Shown piece after piece: positions 54,155-62,185 of a stretch of DNA of 64,000 bases. Source of the DNA: Litoreibacter ascidiaceicola (GTDB taxonomy: Bacteria > Pseudomonadota > Alphaproteobacteria > Rhodobacterales > Rhodobacteraceae); NCBI RefSeq assembly GCF_900129235.1, contig NZ_FQUV01000009.1, positions 56,961 to 120,960 of the forward strand. Direction: 5' to 3'. Both the position numbers and the translations under genes were made by a program. The notes beneath the pieces were generated by a model, which searched no databases, had not been told where the DNA came from, and saw only the letters and a list, made by a program, of their open reading frames with translations. Position 1 is the first letter of the stretch. Every line of letters begins with the position of its first letter.

Positions 54155-54807
54155 TATGCCACCTGCCTTTCCTGAAGCTCGGCCATCTTGTCAATGACGC
54201 TTTGTGCCAACCTGGCCGCGCGGTCATTGAGGGTGCGGAACGAGGTTTCGGTGATAGCCTTGCCCATGTCGGAGGCCGACCCATAGGCCGTGGAAACGGA
54301 GACCTCCCCATCAAGCACCAGATACCCCGCTTCTGCGAGATATTGCCTTGCAGCGGCATTTTCGCGCTCGCTGCCCGTGGTCTTGAACATGGCAAAGGCG
54401 ATCTTCTCGGGCGAGATGCCTTTCTTACGCAGGCTGTGCGCCAGTACGACGCCGGGGTGCAGATCATCAATGGTCTGACCTGTCGGAATCACGATGAGAT
54501 CGGAGGCCTTGGCTATTTCCATTGTCTGCTCAGAGGCGTTTGGCTTGCCGTCCAGGATCAGCGCATCGAACCGAGGGGCGTCTTCGAGCGCGGTCTTTAC
54601 CGAGGCAAAGCTCTGCACCTGCATTTCCGGGGTGACGCCGTTTTCGGCGCGACGACCAGCCCAATGGGCGCAGGTTTGCTGTTGCGTGTCCAGGTCTGCG
54701 ATCTTGGTGGTGAGGCCTCCGGCCACGAATTCTCGTGCCATCATGCGGGCCAGAGTCGACTTTCCGACGCCTCCCTTTTGGGAGACCATTCCGATGGTGT
54801 AGGTCAT
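54154..54807 (-). CDS. parA: ParA-family partition ATPase
   Basis: 217 residues from the ATG at 54807. Deviant Walker A KGGVGKSTLAR near residue 10, switch region with ILDGKPNASEQ in place of the usual D-x-P motif, and VVIPTGQTIDDL near 105. Short ParF-like type Ib ParA without an N-terminal DNA-binding domain. Two palindromes lie in its upstream region. Confidence 0.88.
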   Translation of the reverse strand: MTYTIGMVSQKGGVGKSTLARMMAREFVAGGLTTKIADLDTQQQTCAHWAGRRAENGVTPEMQVQSFASVKTALEDAPRFDALILDGKPNASEQTMEIAKASDLIVIPTGQTIDDLHPGVVLAHSLRKKGISPEKIAFAMFKTTGSERENAAARQYLAEAGYLVLDGEVSVSTAYGSASDMGKAITETSFRTLNDRAARLAQSVIDKMAELQERQVA

Positions 54808-54843
54808 TGATACTGCTCCAGTCTGCCTGCTTGTTGTTTTTTG

Positions 54844-54857
54844 GCATGCTAGCATGA
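54844..54857. repeat. GCATG-N4-CATGA palindrome, copy 2
   Basis: GCATGCTAGCATGA, one mismatch from the consensus, 37 bases ahead of parA. Confidence 0.55.
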
Positions 54858-54907
54858 TTGCCCTGTTTACGCCAAGCATGGATGGCGACTTAGCGCAAAC
54901 GCGACTT

Positions 54908-54921
54908 GCATGCATTCATGC
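54908..54921. repeat. GCATG-N4-CATGC palindrome, copy 3
   Basis: GCATGCATTCATGC, 101 bases ahead of parA. Exact consensus. Confidence 0.6.
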
Positions 54922-55023
54922 GCGTGCGAGCACAGCTGGGAATGCGCCGCTATTTAGTGGCTCGGTGGGGAAATTGGTCATTATATTTCAAGAGGTAATG
55001 ATCTTCGGCGTGTGATGCGCCGA

Positions 55024-55039
55024 GGGAATGATCATTCCC
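55024..55039. repeat. 16-base perfect palindrome at the end of the 220-residue gene
   Basis: GGGAATGATCATTCCC, self-complementary through all 16 bases, overlapping the last codons of the gene at 55032. May be a binding site or a terminator stem. Distinct from the GCATG palindromes. Confidence 0.45.
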
Positions 55040-55694
55040 GCCCAAGACCCCAATTTCGGTCAGGGTCGTTTCTTCGATTGCGTACAGTCTCAGGCACCGC
55101 ATCTCCCTGCCGATTGCCTTCCGCATCCAACCAATAGCAATAGACTTGCCCTGAGTAGCGAGTCTTGCCGCTGTTGGACAAACTGCCCGCTGTCATATCC
55201 TTGTGGCATTCCAATCCGGCGATATGCAACGTGCCGAACTTCCTGTACCCCAGCCGTTTCAAAAACACCTTGTCGATAAGGTCGCTGCTGAGTTCATCGG
55301 CCCGCGCGCAATCCGGATTCTCGGCAATCTCCGCGATCCGGTACTCGTAGGCTTCCTTCGCGGCTATTCTCACCTCGACCTTCGCGCGAAAGTCCGCTTC
55401 AGTCTCCACGTACTCTACAAGTTCTGATAGGTCTTTCGGAGACCCTGCGCGTTTTTGCGGAATCATCCCCGCCTCGAACAGTTGCTTTAGAATCCGGCCA
55501 CCAATCGGCGATATGCGCATTCCCCAACCTTCAGCTATCGCCAACTTGCGATCTTCGTCCGACAGAACGGTATTGCCGATTTTCCCGGTGCTTACAGCGT
55601 CGCGAAGCGCCGCCATCGCAAGCCTCGGTTTGACTTCCGGGATCAAGGCGATGATGTCTTTCGCTCGGACCATCTCGCTCATTGCTTCGTGCAT
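55032..55694 (-). CDS. Plasmid protein of unknown function
   Basis: 220 residues, mainly helical in the first 150, no signal. An Asp/Arg-rich C-terminal part contains the lone Cys residues. Alternative starts at 55682 and 55673. Placed between the partition genes and repA. No domain recognised. Confidence 0.55.
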   Translation of the reverse strand: MHEAMSEMVRAKDIIALIPEVKPRLAMAALRDAVSTGKIGNTVLSDEDRKLAIAEGWGMRISPIGGRILKQLFEAGMIPQKRAGSPKDLSELVEYVETEADFRAKVEVRIAAKEAYEYRIAEIAENPDCARADELSSDLIDKVFLKRLGYRKFGTLHIAGLECHKDMTAGSLSNSGKTRYSGQVYCYWLDAEGNRQGDAVPETVRNRRNDPDRNWGLGRE

Positions 55695-55825
55695 CGATTT
55701 TGTTCTTTCTTCATTTCGTCAGGCCCCCAGTGTCACACTGGTTGTAAATTGGCGACGCATTCTTGGATTGCGAAGGTAGGACTGCTGCAAATCTGGCGAG
55801 TTAACCTCTATGGGAGAAGCCGGGC

Positions 55826-56023
55826 TTAATACGACCTAGTCCCATCATAGACCCACCAGCCATCATTCGAATACTTGTAGGCGTATGGAGGGGAGGGGCC
55901 GAAGATGAGCTTCCGCCACCACCGCTCGTCCCGTTCAATACAAAGCTCTCCTTGCGACACGAGAACTTGACCCTTTAGCGGGCCATCGAGTGCGATGCCT
56001 TTGTAGTTGTTCTTCTCAGTCAT
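55826..56023 (-). CDS. Small plasmid protein
   Basis: 65 residues from the ATG at 56023; the longer reading from 56068 would cross a perfect palindrome. Contains an aromatic-rich end (NDGWWVYDGTRSY). It follows repA on the same strand. Function unknown. Confidence 0.5.
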   Translation of the reverse strand: MTEKNNYKGIALDGPLKGQVLVSQGELCIERDERWWRKLIFGPSPPYAYKYSNDGWWVYDGTRSY

Positions 56024-56047
56024 ACTGCCTCTGATGTCTTCAGCACT

Positions 56048-56071
56048 GCCTTGCATGAAATCATGCAAGGC
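56048..56071. repeat. 24-base palindrome containing GCATG-N4-CATGC, copy 4
   Basis: GCCTTGCATGA (56048-56058), AA, TCATGCAAGGC (56061-56071), a perfect inverted repeat whose core 56053-56066 is GCATGAAATCATGC. It lies just 3' of the repA stop. It could be a terminator and a partition site at once. Confidence 0.6.
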
Positions 56072-56074
56072 GCA

Positions 56075-57130
56075 TTAGCGCTGATATCCCCCTCGTTTCT
56101 TGCAAAAACTCAGGAAGTGCTTGTCCGGGTTCTTCACCGCAATGCCCTTTTCCAACACCCAGGAACGCCACTCGCCTTCAAGATGATGCATGTCCCAGCC
56201 GGGAGCAAGGCGGCGGGCTTCCTCATGTGTTTCGGGATCAAGCCGCAGCGAGGAAGGCAGGAAGGGCAGGGCAGTCGGGCGTGTCTCCTCCTTTGGTCGC
56301 ACAACCACGATGTCACCCTCAATGACGAAGGCATAGTCGGGCATGTGATCGTGTTCCGCGTCGTCCTCGATGATCTTTCCGAGCAGGCGGCGGAATTCCT
56401 TGAGTGTGGAACTCGATCCGCATTTATCGCGGAGAAGCTTGATCCCAACCTTCCATGCGCTCTGCGCTCCGCAATGCTTGCGCGCAATCTCATACAGCCG
56501 CCGTTCGAGGGGCTTGCGCAGTTTGAAGTACTGGCGATTCAGGGTCAGGACGTGGTTGTTCTCAATCGCGTCAAACACCCAGTCCGACAGTGTAACTTCG
56601 ACATCAAGCATTCGGCCATCGCGGGTTTCCTTCACAATTTCGGCCGAGTCGATCAGGCCGAAGACCTTGAAGTATTCCTTGCCACCCTGACGGAGGTTCG
56701 TTTCAATCTGTGTGCCTTGCAGACGGCGCAGGGCGTCCTTCAAAAGTTCATAGCCGCGTCCGGAAGTCTGCCGATTGGTTGCCACAAGCAGGTCATAGGC
56801 TTTGAAGCGCATGCGCCGCTGCACCTGTTGTCCATCATTGAGCGCGGCCATGCATTGGCTGATGCAGTAGATCAGCACATCCCGGTCATGGACCGTCGCC
56901 AGTCCGGCGCGGGATGGAGCAACCTGAATCCAGTTTTCGCCGCGCTCATAGCGGCGTGTGCGCATGTCCGGCTTGGTCGAGAGGGTGAAGACAGGGTTCT
57001 CCATCGAGGATATATCCCCTTTGGGAACCGCATCGACGATATCGCACACGAACAGATCACGCTGCGGGTGGCGGTCCGGCAGCAGTGGCGATCGCTGGGA
57101 GGACAGGAGTTCTTTCGTCATTTCACACAC
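56075..57130 (-). CDS. repA: RepA replication initiator
   Basis: 351 residues, full-length RPA-family initiator of alphaproteobacterial plasmids. Characteristic stretches include YERGENWIQVAPSRAGLATV near residue 62, LIYCISQCMAAL near 85, KAYDLLVATNR near 110 and LTLNRQYFKLRKPLERRLYEI near 194 (in parts). A GTG at 57130 and an ATG at 57121 are both possible; AGGAG is 4 and 13 bases ahead respectively. The six iterons start at the same point and run upstream. Confidence 0.92.
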   Translation of the reverse strand: MCEMTKELLSSQRSPLLPDRHPQRDLFVCDIVDAVPKGDISSMENPVFTLSTKPDMRTRRYERGENWIQVAPSRAGLATVHDRDVLIYCISQCMAALNDGQQVQRRMRFKAYDLLVATNRQTSGRGYELLKDALRRLQGTQIETNLRQGGKEYFKVFGLIDSAEIVKETRDGRMLDVEVTLSDWVFDAIENNHVLTLNRQYFKLRKPLERRLYEIARKHCGAQSAWKVGIKLLRDKCGSSSTLKEFRRLLGKIIEDDAEHDHMPDYAFVIEGDIVVVRPKEETRPTALPFLPSSLRLDPETHEEARRLAPGWDMHHLEGEWRSWVLEKGIAVKNPDKHFLSFCKKRGGYQR

Positions 57131-57266
57131 TGCGCTCCTGGAACAGATTCGTCACTTTACACACCATGAGCCACTATCGACACTTCACACACCGCGCGTC
57201 AAGGTTCGTCACTTCACACACCGTCTTTCGTCACTTCACACACCGTCTTTCGTCACTTCACACACC
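57116..57266. repeat. Six iterons and adjoining AT-rich stretch: replication origin oriV
   Basis: Consensus CGTCACTTCACACACC on the + strand, starting at 57116, 57150, 57178, 57207, 57229 and 57251. The last three are exact and 22 bases apart, two helical turns; the first three diverge by one or two bases and are 28-34 apart. The first overlaps the RepA start. A clearly AT-rich stretch (57265-57390) follows, where unwinding would occur. This is a classic RepA-bound origin. Confidence 0.88.
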
Positions 57267-57413
57267 AAATATGAAAATGGAGCCAGAATCACCATTTCTT
57301 TTCTAATGGTTACGACGAACGGACATACACGTAACTCAGACTCTAACATTATTTAACTCTATCATATGGATGCTATTTCAAGGGAGTGTGAGACGTTAAT
57401 GTCCCTTCAACCC

Positions 57414-57956
57414 TCACGGCCGGTAGAACACGCAGGCGTCGATTCCTTCCGTTGTCCGGGTCCACGTCGCTCCGATGGCAGCACAGGTTGAACTGTTGCT
57501 GGCCAGGAAACGGGGAAGCGTCACGGTCATCGCCAGAACCAGAACGAGGGCACCCAGACCGAACCAGGGCAGGAGGCGTTTCAGACGGTCGGCCTTGTTC
57601 TCGCGGTCCCGCACCTGCCTGAGAATGGCCAGCTTGTCTTCCTCCGCCTGTTTCAGAACCCTCTCCGTCGCCATGGTCTGCTGTCCCAGATCGACCGCGA
57701 ACCGCGCCAGCCGAATCAGGGTGTCACCGATCTTGCCGTCGATGGTGTTGCCCACCAGCTCGCCATAGGCCTTCGGATCGGTCTGGGCCTTTGCCGCGAA
57801 TGCCGCCTGGCGCGCTTCCGTCGCCGTCTTGTTCACCCGGTCGAGCACTTCCGTCTGGGCATCGACCCGATCCGAGACACTGGCCATGACCGTCGAGAGC
57901 AGATCGAGGGTTTCACGCAGCTCGTCATCGGAAAGGGCAGGGGAGGCGGTTGTCAT
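57414..57956 (-). CDS. Helical protein with one C-terminal membrane helix
   Basis: 180 residues from the ATG at 57956. Two long helices with coiled-coil character (TEVLDRVNKTATEARQAAFAA, read in parts), one transmembrane helix near residues 135-155 and a short periplasmic tail with two Cys. It follows the coupling-protein gene by 19 bases and is probably a mobilisation accessory protein. Exact role unknown. Confidence 0.6.
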   Translation of the reverse strand: MTTASPALSDDELRETLDLLSTVMASVSDRVDAQTEVLDRVNKTATEARQAAFAAKAQTDPKAYGELVGNTIDGKIGDTLIRLARFAVDLGQQTMATERVLKQAEEDKLAILRQVRDRENKADRLKRLLPWFGLGALVLVLAMTVTLPRFLASNSSTCAAIGATWTRTTEGIDACVFYRP

Positions 57957-57975
57957 CTTCGGTATCCTTTCGGGA

Positions 57976-59628
57976 TCAAGGGGTCTGCGGGACAAACAGC
58001 CCGGCAAATTCGCGGTCGGCGTAGTAGCGCAGCTTCTGCGCCAGGGCAGAGGGCTGGCCCTGGACGCGCAGGAGCTGGAGGTCCGGCGGCATCTGCATGA
58101 TTTCATCGGGGGTCAGCAGATCGCGGCCCGTGAGGTTGTTGCTGAAGCTGGGATTGTCACCGGGCTTGTAGCTGTCGGTCTGGTAGCCGGTGGTTTCCTG
58201 GCCGATCATCTGGCTCAGCCATTTGGCCGTCTCGAAGTCGTTCACCCCGAAGACCTGTTGCACCCCGGCATTGGCGATGAAGGTGTTGGCCCGGTCCCCA
58301 TAGAGATCACGGAGCTGGCTCATGTCCTGCAAAATGGGCCAGAGCTGAAGACCATAGCCCGCCATCAGCCCCATGGCGCGCTCCACGGCCTCCAGACGGC
58401 CCAGGGCGGCAAACTCGTCCAGGAGGAACAGCACGGGCGTCTTGAGGCGCTGAGAGGCCCCCTGAGAGCCTACAGAGGCTTCGGCGTCCCGTGCGATGTC
58501 CTGGAGGGCCTGAGAGACGAGGAGGCGCAGCCAGCGGCTGTAGGCGTCCATCCGGTTGGGTGGCAGGACCAGAAAGACGGACGTGATCCGGTGGCGCAGA
58601 TCGGAGAAGGCGAAGTCCGAGCGTGCCAGGCATCGGGCAATCCGGGGGCTGTCGAGGAAATGGGTGTGCCGCTGCGCATTCGACAGCACCGAGGCGGCTT
58701 CCCGATCCGCCTTGCCGAGGAAGCGGTTGGCGGCGCGGGCGATCAGGCCACCCGCCGCATCGCTGTCCTGCATCAGCTCCAGCAGTGCCTTCAGCCGGTC
58801 CGGGGGCAGGGTGAGATATTCCCGGACGGTGGCAAGCGAGCGGCGGTCACGGTCCTCGTGGCAGACGCAGAACATGATCAGCCCGCCGAGGATGGCTTTG
58901 GCCTCCTCGTTCCAGTGCGCTTCCGTCACCTGTCCCGGCGGGTCCATCACCAGCGCCTCTGTCAGGGAGGCGGCATCCTCGCCCAGATCGAGGCTGTCGG
59001 GTGTGAGCCGGTCGAGCGGGTTGTAGGCGGCGGAGGGCTGACCACTGACCTCAAAGGGATCGAGGACATGAACCGTGCCGAACCGTCGCCGCGCTTCCCC
59101 GGCGATCCGGGCGTTCTCGCCTTTGGGGTCGATCACGAGAACGGAGCGATCCACCGCCAGCAGGTTCGGAATCACGGTGCCGACACCTTTCCCGGCCCGC
59201 GTCGGGGCGAGGGTGATCAGATGGGCGGGACCGTCATAGCGCAGGAGTCGACCCGTGCCCGGATTGCGTCCGATCAGGAGGCCATCACCGCCCTGGAGCT
59301 TCTTGAGTTCCTTGCGGCTGGCAAAGCGGGCCGAGCCGTGGCTGTCACCGGTCAGACCAAAGTAAGCATCGGCCCCGGAGGTCATGCGCCAGTACCGGAA
59401 CCCGAAGACGCCGCCGATGAAAATGAACGGGCCGAACACCAGCCACTGCCACGCGCTTTCGCCGGGCTGTTGATCGAAGAAGGCGAAGATGAACGGCGTG
59501 GCCACGATTGACCCGATCATTGCGCCGAACAGGACGGCCCCGATCATCCAGCCCAAAAGGATGGGCGTGAAGATCAGCCGACCGAAGAACCGGAACAGAG
59601 TGTCAAAGACGCGGAACAAGCCCCGCAT
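57976..59628 (-). CDS. virD4: VirD4/TraG-type coupling protein
   Basis: 550 residues. Two N-terminal transmembrane helices, Walker A PTRAGKGVG near residue 142, Walker B VLFLLDEFAALG near 390, and GRDLLTPDEIMQMP near 510. It brings the relaxase-DNA complex to the secretion channel. Here it sits with the relaxase, 13 kb from the virB operon. Confidence 0.93.
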   Translation of the reverse strand: MRGLFRVFDTLFRFFGRLIFTPILLGWMIGAVLFGAMIGSIVATPFIFAFFDQQPGESAWQWLVFGPFIFIGGVFGFRYWRMTSGADAYFGLTGDSHGSARFASRKELKKLQGGDGLLIGRNPGTGRLLRYDGPAHLITLAPTRAGKGVGTVIPNLLAVDRSVLVIDPKGENARIAGEARRRFGTVHVLDPFEVSGQPSAAYNPLDRLTPDSLDLGEDAASLTEALVMDPPGQVTEAHWNEEAKAILGGLIMFCVCHEDRDRRSLATVREYLTLPPDRLKALLELMQDSDAAGGLIARAANRFLGKADREAASVLSNAQRHTHFLDSPRIARCLARSDFAFSDLRHRITSVFLVLPPNRMDAYSRWLRLLVSQALQDIARDAEASVGSQGASQRLKTPVLFLLDEFAALGRLEAVERAMGLMAGYGLQLWPILQDMSQLRDLYGDRANTFIANAGVQQVFGVNDFETAKWLSQMIGQETTGYQTDSYKPGDNPSFSNNLTGRDLLTPDEIMQMPPDLQLLRVQGQPSALAQKLRYYADREFAGLFVPQTP

Positions 59629-59927
59629 CAGGAGGGCGTGTCCGGGTCAGAGCTGGAGCGGGCAGGGGAGGGCGACCCGGTGGGAGCCTCCCAATCCGCG
59701 AAGGCTTTGCGATCCTGTTCCCGTGCGAGGTTCCGCACCAGCCGATCCAGCATGGTAGCGGCACCGGAATCCCGTTCCGCCAGATCGAGGAGAGCGCCGC
59801 CCAGGATCACCTTGCGCCTTGTATCCAGCTTGCGCTGCTTCGTGGCTTCCCGATTGCGGATGCTCTGGAGCCGCGCCTTGGCCTGAGCATAGCGCTTTTC
59901 CGCTTTCTCCAGTTCCGTTTCCGCCAT
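59628..59927 (-). CDS. TraD/MobC-like relaxosome accessory protein
   Basis: 99 residues, strongly charged. RKLDTRRKVILGGALLDLA is the conserved core of small TraD/MobC proteins of Q-type systems. It probably helps the relaxase nick at oriT. It shares one base with the coupling-protein start. Confidence 0.75.
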   Translation of the reverse strand: MAETELEKAEKRYAQAKARLQSIRNREATKQRKLDTRRKVILGGALLDLAERDSGAATMLDRLVRNLAREQDRKAFADWEAPTGSPSPARSSSDPDTPS

Positions 59928-60014
59928 CTGCCTGTTCCTGCACCGCCAAATACTCTCGGTTGAATATTGTGTTGCCAGATCAACTGCAAGCGCTTACCCG
60001 TAGGCCTGTAAAGT

Positions 60015-60062
60015 ACAAGGGCGCACTTATGCAAACTCTCCACCTGCGGTTCCGAGCTTTGC
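60015..60062 (-). other. Origin of transfer with RSF1010-like nic region
   Basis: The minus strand reads TAAGTGCGCCCTT at 60029-60017, the same as the nic core of RSF1010 (TAAGTGCGCCCT) and close to the Ti-plasmid Q-type nic (the + strand AAGGGCGCA). Next to it an imperfect inverted repeat GCAAACTC (60031-60038) / GAGCTTTGC (60054-60062) sits where Q-type origins carry their relaxase-binding hairpin. Position between traD-like and relaxase genes is standard. Confidence 0.75.
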
Positions 60063-60075
60063 GTGCGATCTCTCT

Positions 60076-60386
60076 GGGGCAAAGCCCCGGCCGATGGCCA
60101 TCCCCTTCGCTGCGTTCCGCCGCGACATGGAAGGGCGCGCTGCCCCTTCCAAACCATCCCAGCCCAACCTCAGCGGTTGGATCGCGTCCCGCAAGGTCGC
60201 GCCAGCGTCTCGCCCGATGCCCCACGGAGGGGGCCGGTCTGCCGCTGGCGTCTCCCTTGCGGGAGGTTCGTGTCGTCGGACCTGACGGTGCCGACACGAA
60301 CCGGGTTTGCCCCCGGCAAACCGCCAGTGATCTGCCCCCATATCCCGCCCCCCATGAGGCTGGGGATTTGGGGGCAGATCACTGGC
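60076..60386. repeat. Array of back-to-back hairpins between oriT and the relaxase
   Basis: Stems in order: GGGGC/GCCCC 60076-60088; GGAAGGG/CCCTTCC 60129-60150; CCAACC/GGTTGG 60164-60180; CCCGCAAGG with CGCCAGCG nested and CGCTGGCG, CCTTGCGGG 60188-60263; GGTTCGTGTCG/CGACACGAACC 60265-60302; GGTTTGCC/GGCAAACC 60304-60322; a 24-base stem with one mismatch, 60323-60346 with 60363-60386. The last four touch each other. See finding. Confidence 0.7.
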
Positions 60387-60570
60387 AAGCCCGCGCGTCG
60401 GAGAGCTGTTGGCTCGCCTCAAGCGGGCTGTCTTTTCCCCTCAGATCGCGCCGGTTCCGGGCGCACTCTTGCGGAGAAAAGACCGCTGATCCGATTGCCA
60501 ATGTCAGGGCACCGGCACGGATCAGCTCCGGCGCGTGGGTGCGTTTGCATCACAGGCGAGGGGAGGGCGC

Positions 60571-61857
60571 ATGGCCAGCTACCACCTCTCCGTGAAGACG
60601 ATCAAACGCAGCGCCGGGCGCTCTGCCACGGCGGCGGCAGCCTACCGTGTCGGGGAGCGCATCGAGTGCCAGCGCGAAGGCCGTGTCCACGATTACACCC
60701 GCAAGCAGGGCATCGAGGAGACCTTCATCCTGACCCCGAAGGACGCCCCGGACTGGGCCTCGGACCGGTCCCGCCTCTGGAACGAGGCCGAGGCCAGCGA
60801 GACTCGCCGCAACTCCGTCACCGCCCGCGAATGGGAGCTGGCCCTGCCCTCCGAGATTAGCGCCGAGGACCGGTCGCAGATCACCCGCCAGTTCGCTGAG
60901 GAACTAGTCAGCCGCTATGGCGTGGCCGTCGATGTGGCGATCCATGCGCCCCACCGCGAAGGCGATCAGCGCAACCACCACGCCCACGTCCTGACCTCCA
61001 CCCGCAAGCTGGAAGCAGAGGGCTTCACTGCGAAGACCCGCGTGCTCGATTCCGCGAAGACCGGCGGCGTCGAGATCGAGCAGATGCGCGGCCTCTGGGC
61101 CGAGTTGCAGAACCGCGCGCTGGAGCGTGTCGGGGAGGTCGAGCGCGTCGATCACCGGTCGCTTGAGAAGCAGCGCGAGACGGCGCTGGATCGTGGCGAC
61201 AAGCTGACCGCCGAGGAGCTCGACCGCGACCCCGAGCTGAAGCTGGGGCCAGCGGCCAATTCCATGGAGCGGCGGGCGAAGGCCATGGCCGAGCGTCAGG
61301 GCCGGGAATACATCCCTGTCACCGAGCGCGGGGCCGTGGTCCATGCCGCCCGCCAGGCGCGCGCCGCCTTCCGCGAAATGCGCGAACGCCTGGACATCGC
61401 GCGGGAGACCTATGGCATCGAGCGCGAGGCGGGGCAGGGGCGAGTCTCTGCCGGTCTGGCCGCACTCAGGGCTGCGACTTCGAAAGAACGCGGCGAACGC
61501 AACCCGGAGGATTTCCGGGAGCGTCTGGCGCGCGTCGTGGACCGGTCACGGGACCAGGACGACACGCCGAAGCCGGAAGGCCGCAATTATGCGCGAGAGC
61601 GGCTGAAAGAGATTATGGAAAAGGACGCGGGGCGTGACGGCCAGGCGGCGGTTCACAAGCTGGATGGTCACAGCGAGTATGATCTGGGTGAGGACACAGG
61701 ACGCGATGGGCGGAAGCCGTCCGTCAACGAGCGGCTGAAGGACGTGCTGAATAAGCCGCGCGAGCGGCTGGAGATCGAGGCCGAGCGCGACCAGGAGAAG
61801 GATCAGGAGGTCGAGAAGGATAGGGACATCGACCGTGATCCAGGTCTCAGTCACTGA
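60571..61857 (+). CDS. MobA/MobL-type (MOBQ) relaxase
   Basis: 428 residues. N-terminal relaxase domain: catalytic Tyr in AAAAYRVGERI near residue 24, and the three-His metal site HAPHREGDQRNHHAHVLTSTR near residues 125-145 (HREGDQRNHHAH). The C-terminal 220 residues are highly charged and helical (primase-less). It nicks oriT and leads the strand into the recipient. GGGGAGGG lies just before the ATG. Confidence 0.92.
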   Translation: MASYHLSVKTIKRSAGRSATAAAAYRVGERIECQREGRVHDYTRKQGIEETFILTPKDAPDWASDRSRLWNEAEASETRRNSVTAREWELALPSEISAEDRSQITRQFAEELVSRYGVAVDVAIHAPHREGDQRNHHAHVLTSTRKLEAEGFTAKTRVLDSAKTGGVEIEQMRGLWAELQNRALERVGEVERVDHRSLEKQRETALDRGDKLTAEELDRDPELKLGPAANSMERRAKAMAERQGREYIPVTERGAVVHAARQARAAFREMRERLDIARETYGIEREAGQGRVSAGLAALRAATSKERGERNPEDFRERLARVVDRSRDQDDTPKPEGRNYARERLKEIMEKDAGRDGQAAVHKLDGHSEYDLGEDTGRDGRKPSVNERLKDVLNKPRERLEIEAERDQEKDQEVEKDRDIDRDPGLSH

Positions 61858-62185
61858 CGAGGCGATGAGAGGTCGTTTCCCCATTTTTCATGGGAATGCT
61901 CGCCTGTGAGAACCCAATACCGACAAGGAATGATATAACTCCAGTTGCTGTCTTGAACTCGCGCACCCTGATCGCATTTTGCGTCACGCGCGTCCTGGCA
62001 GTGACAAGGATTTTCTCCTGCCCGTCGTTTCCGACTGTCCGCATGATCCATAGACCGTACCAGCTTGGCCCTTTGCGTTCAGGATCGGCTTTGCAAAGCA
62101 CTTCGACCGTGTGCCCATCCTCGGCAAGCGCCCGAAGGCCTTGTTCGGTGGTGACATTTAGTTCGAGGTCAGTCGTCTGGTTCAT
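61847..62185 (-). CDS. Small conserved plasmid protein, paralog of the one at 33224
   Basis: 112 residues from the ATG at 62185. It matches the 33224-33577 protein across the core: KGPSWYGLWIMRTV, LVTARTRVTQN, VREFKTATGVISFLVGIGF. It is convergent with the relaxase gene and overlaps its stop by 11 bases. No domain known. Its presence in both transfer regions suggests a role in conjugation or plasmid establishment. Confidence 0.65.
   Translation of the reverse strand: MNQTTDLELNVTTEQGLRALAEDGHTVEVLCKADPERKGPSWYGLWIMRTVGNDGQEKILVTARTRVTQNAIRVREFKTATGVISFLVGIGFSQASIPMKNGETTSHRLVSD

Larger units (their letters stand above)
59928..60570. other. About 640-base region with oriT and a hairpin array
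   Basis: No gene I can support. It holds the nic-like sequence (60015-60032) and, from 60076 to 60386, a nearly unbroken series of stem-loops. The relaxase ribosome-binding site (GGGGAGGG) is at its right end. Confidence 0.7.

Noticed and set aside
57116..57266. Regular short repeats that could suggest a CRISPR array
   Set aside because: Repeat unit is only about 16 bases, spacers are 6-18 bases, there are no cas genes, and it abuts repA. They are iterons.
57829..59511. A 560-codon open frame on the + strand opposite the coupling protein
   Set aside because: The minus strand encodes a full VirD4 with all motifs. The + frame is Arg/Gly/Gln-rich with no domain and is a by-product of high GC.
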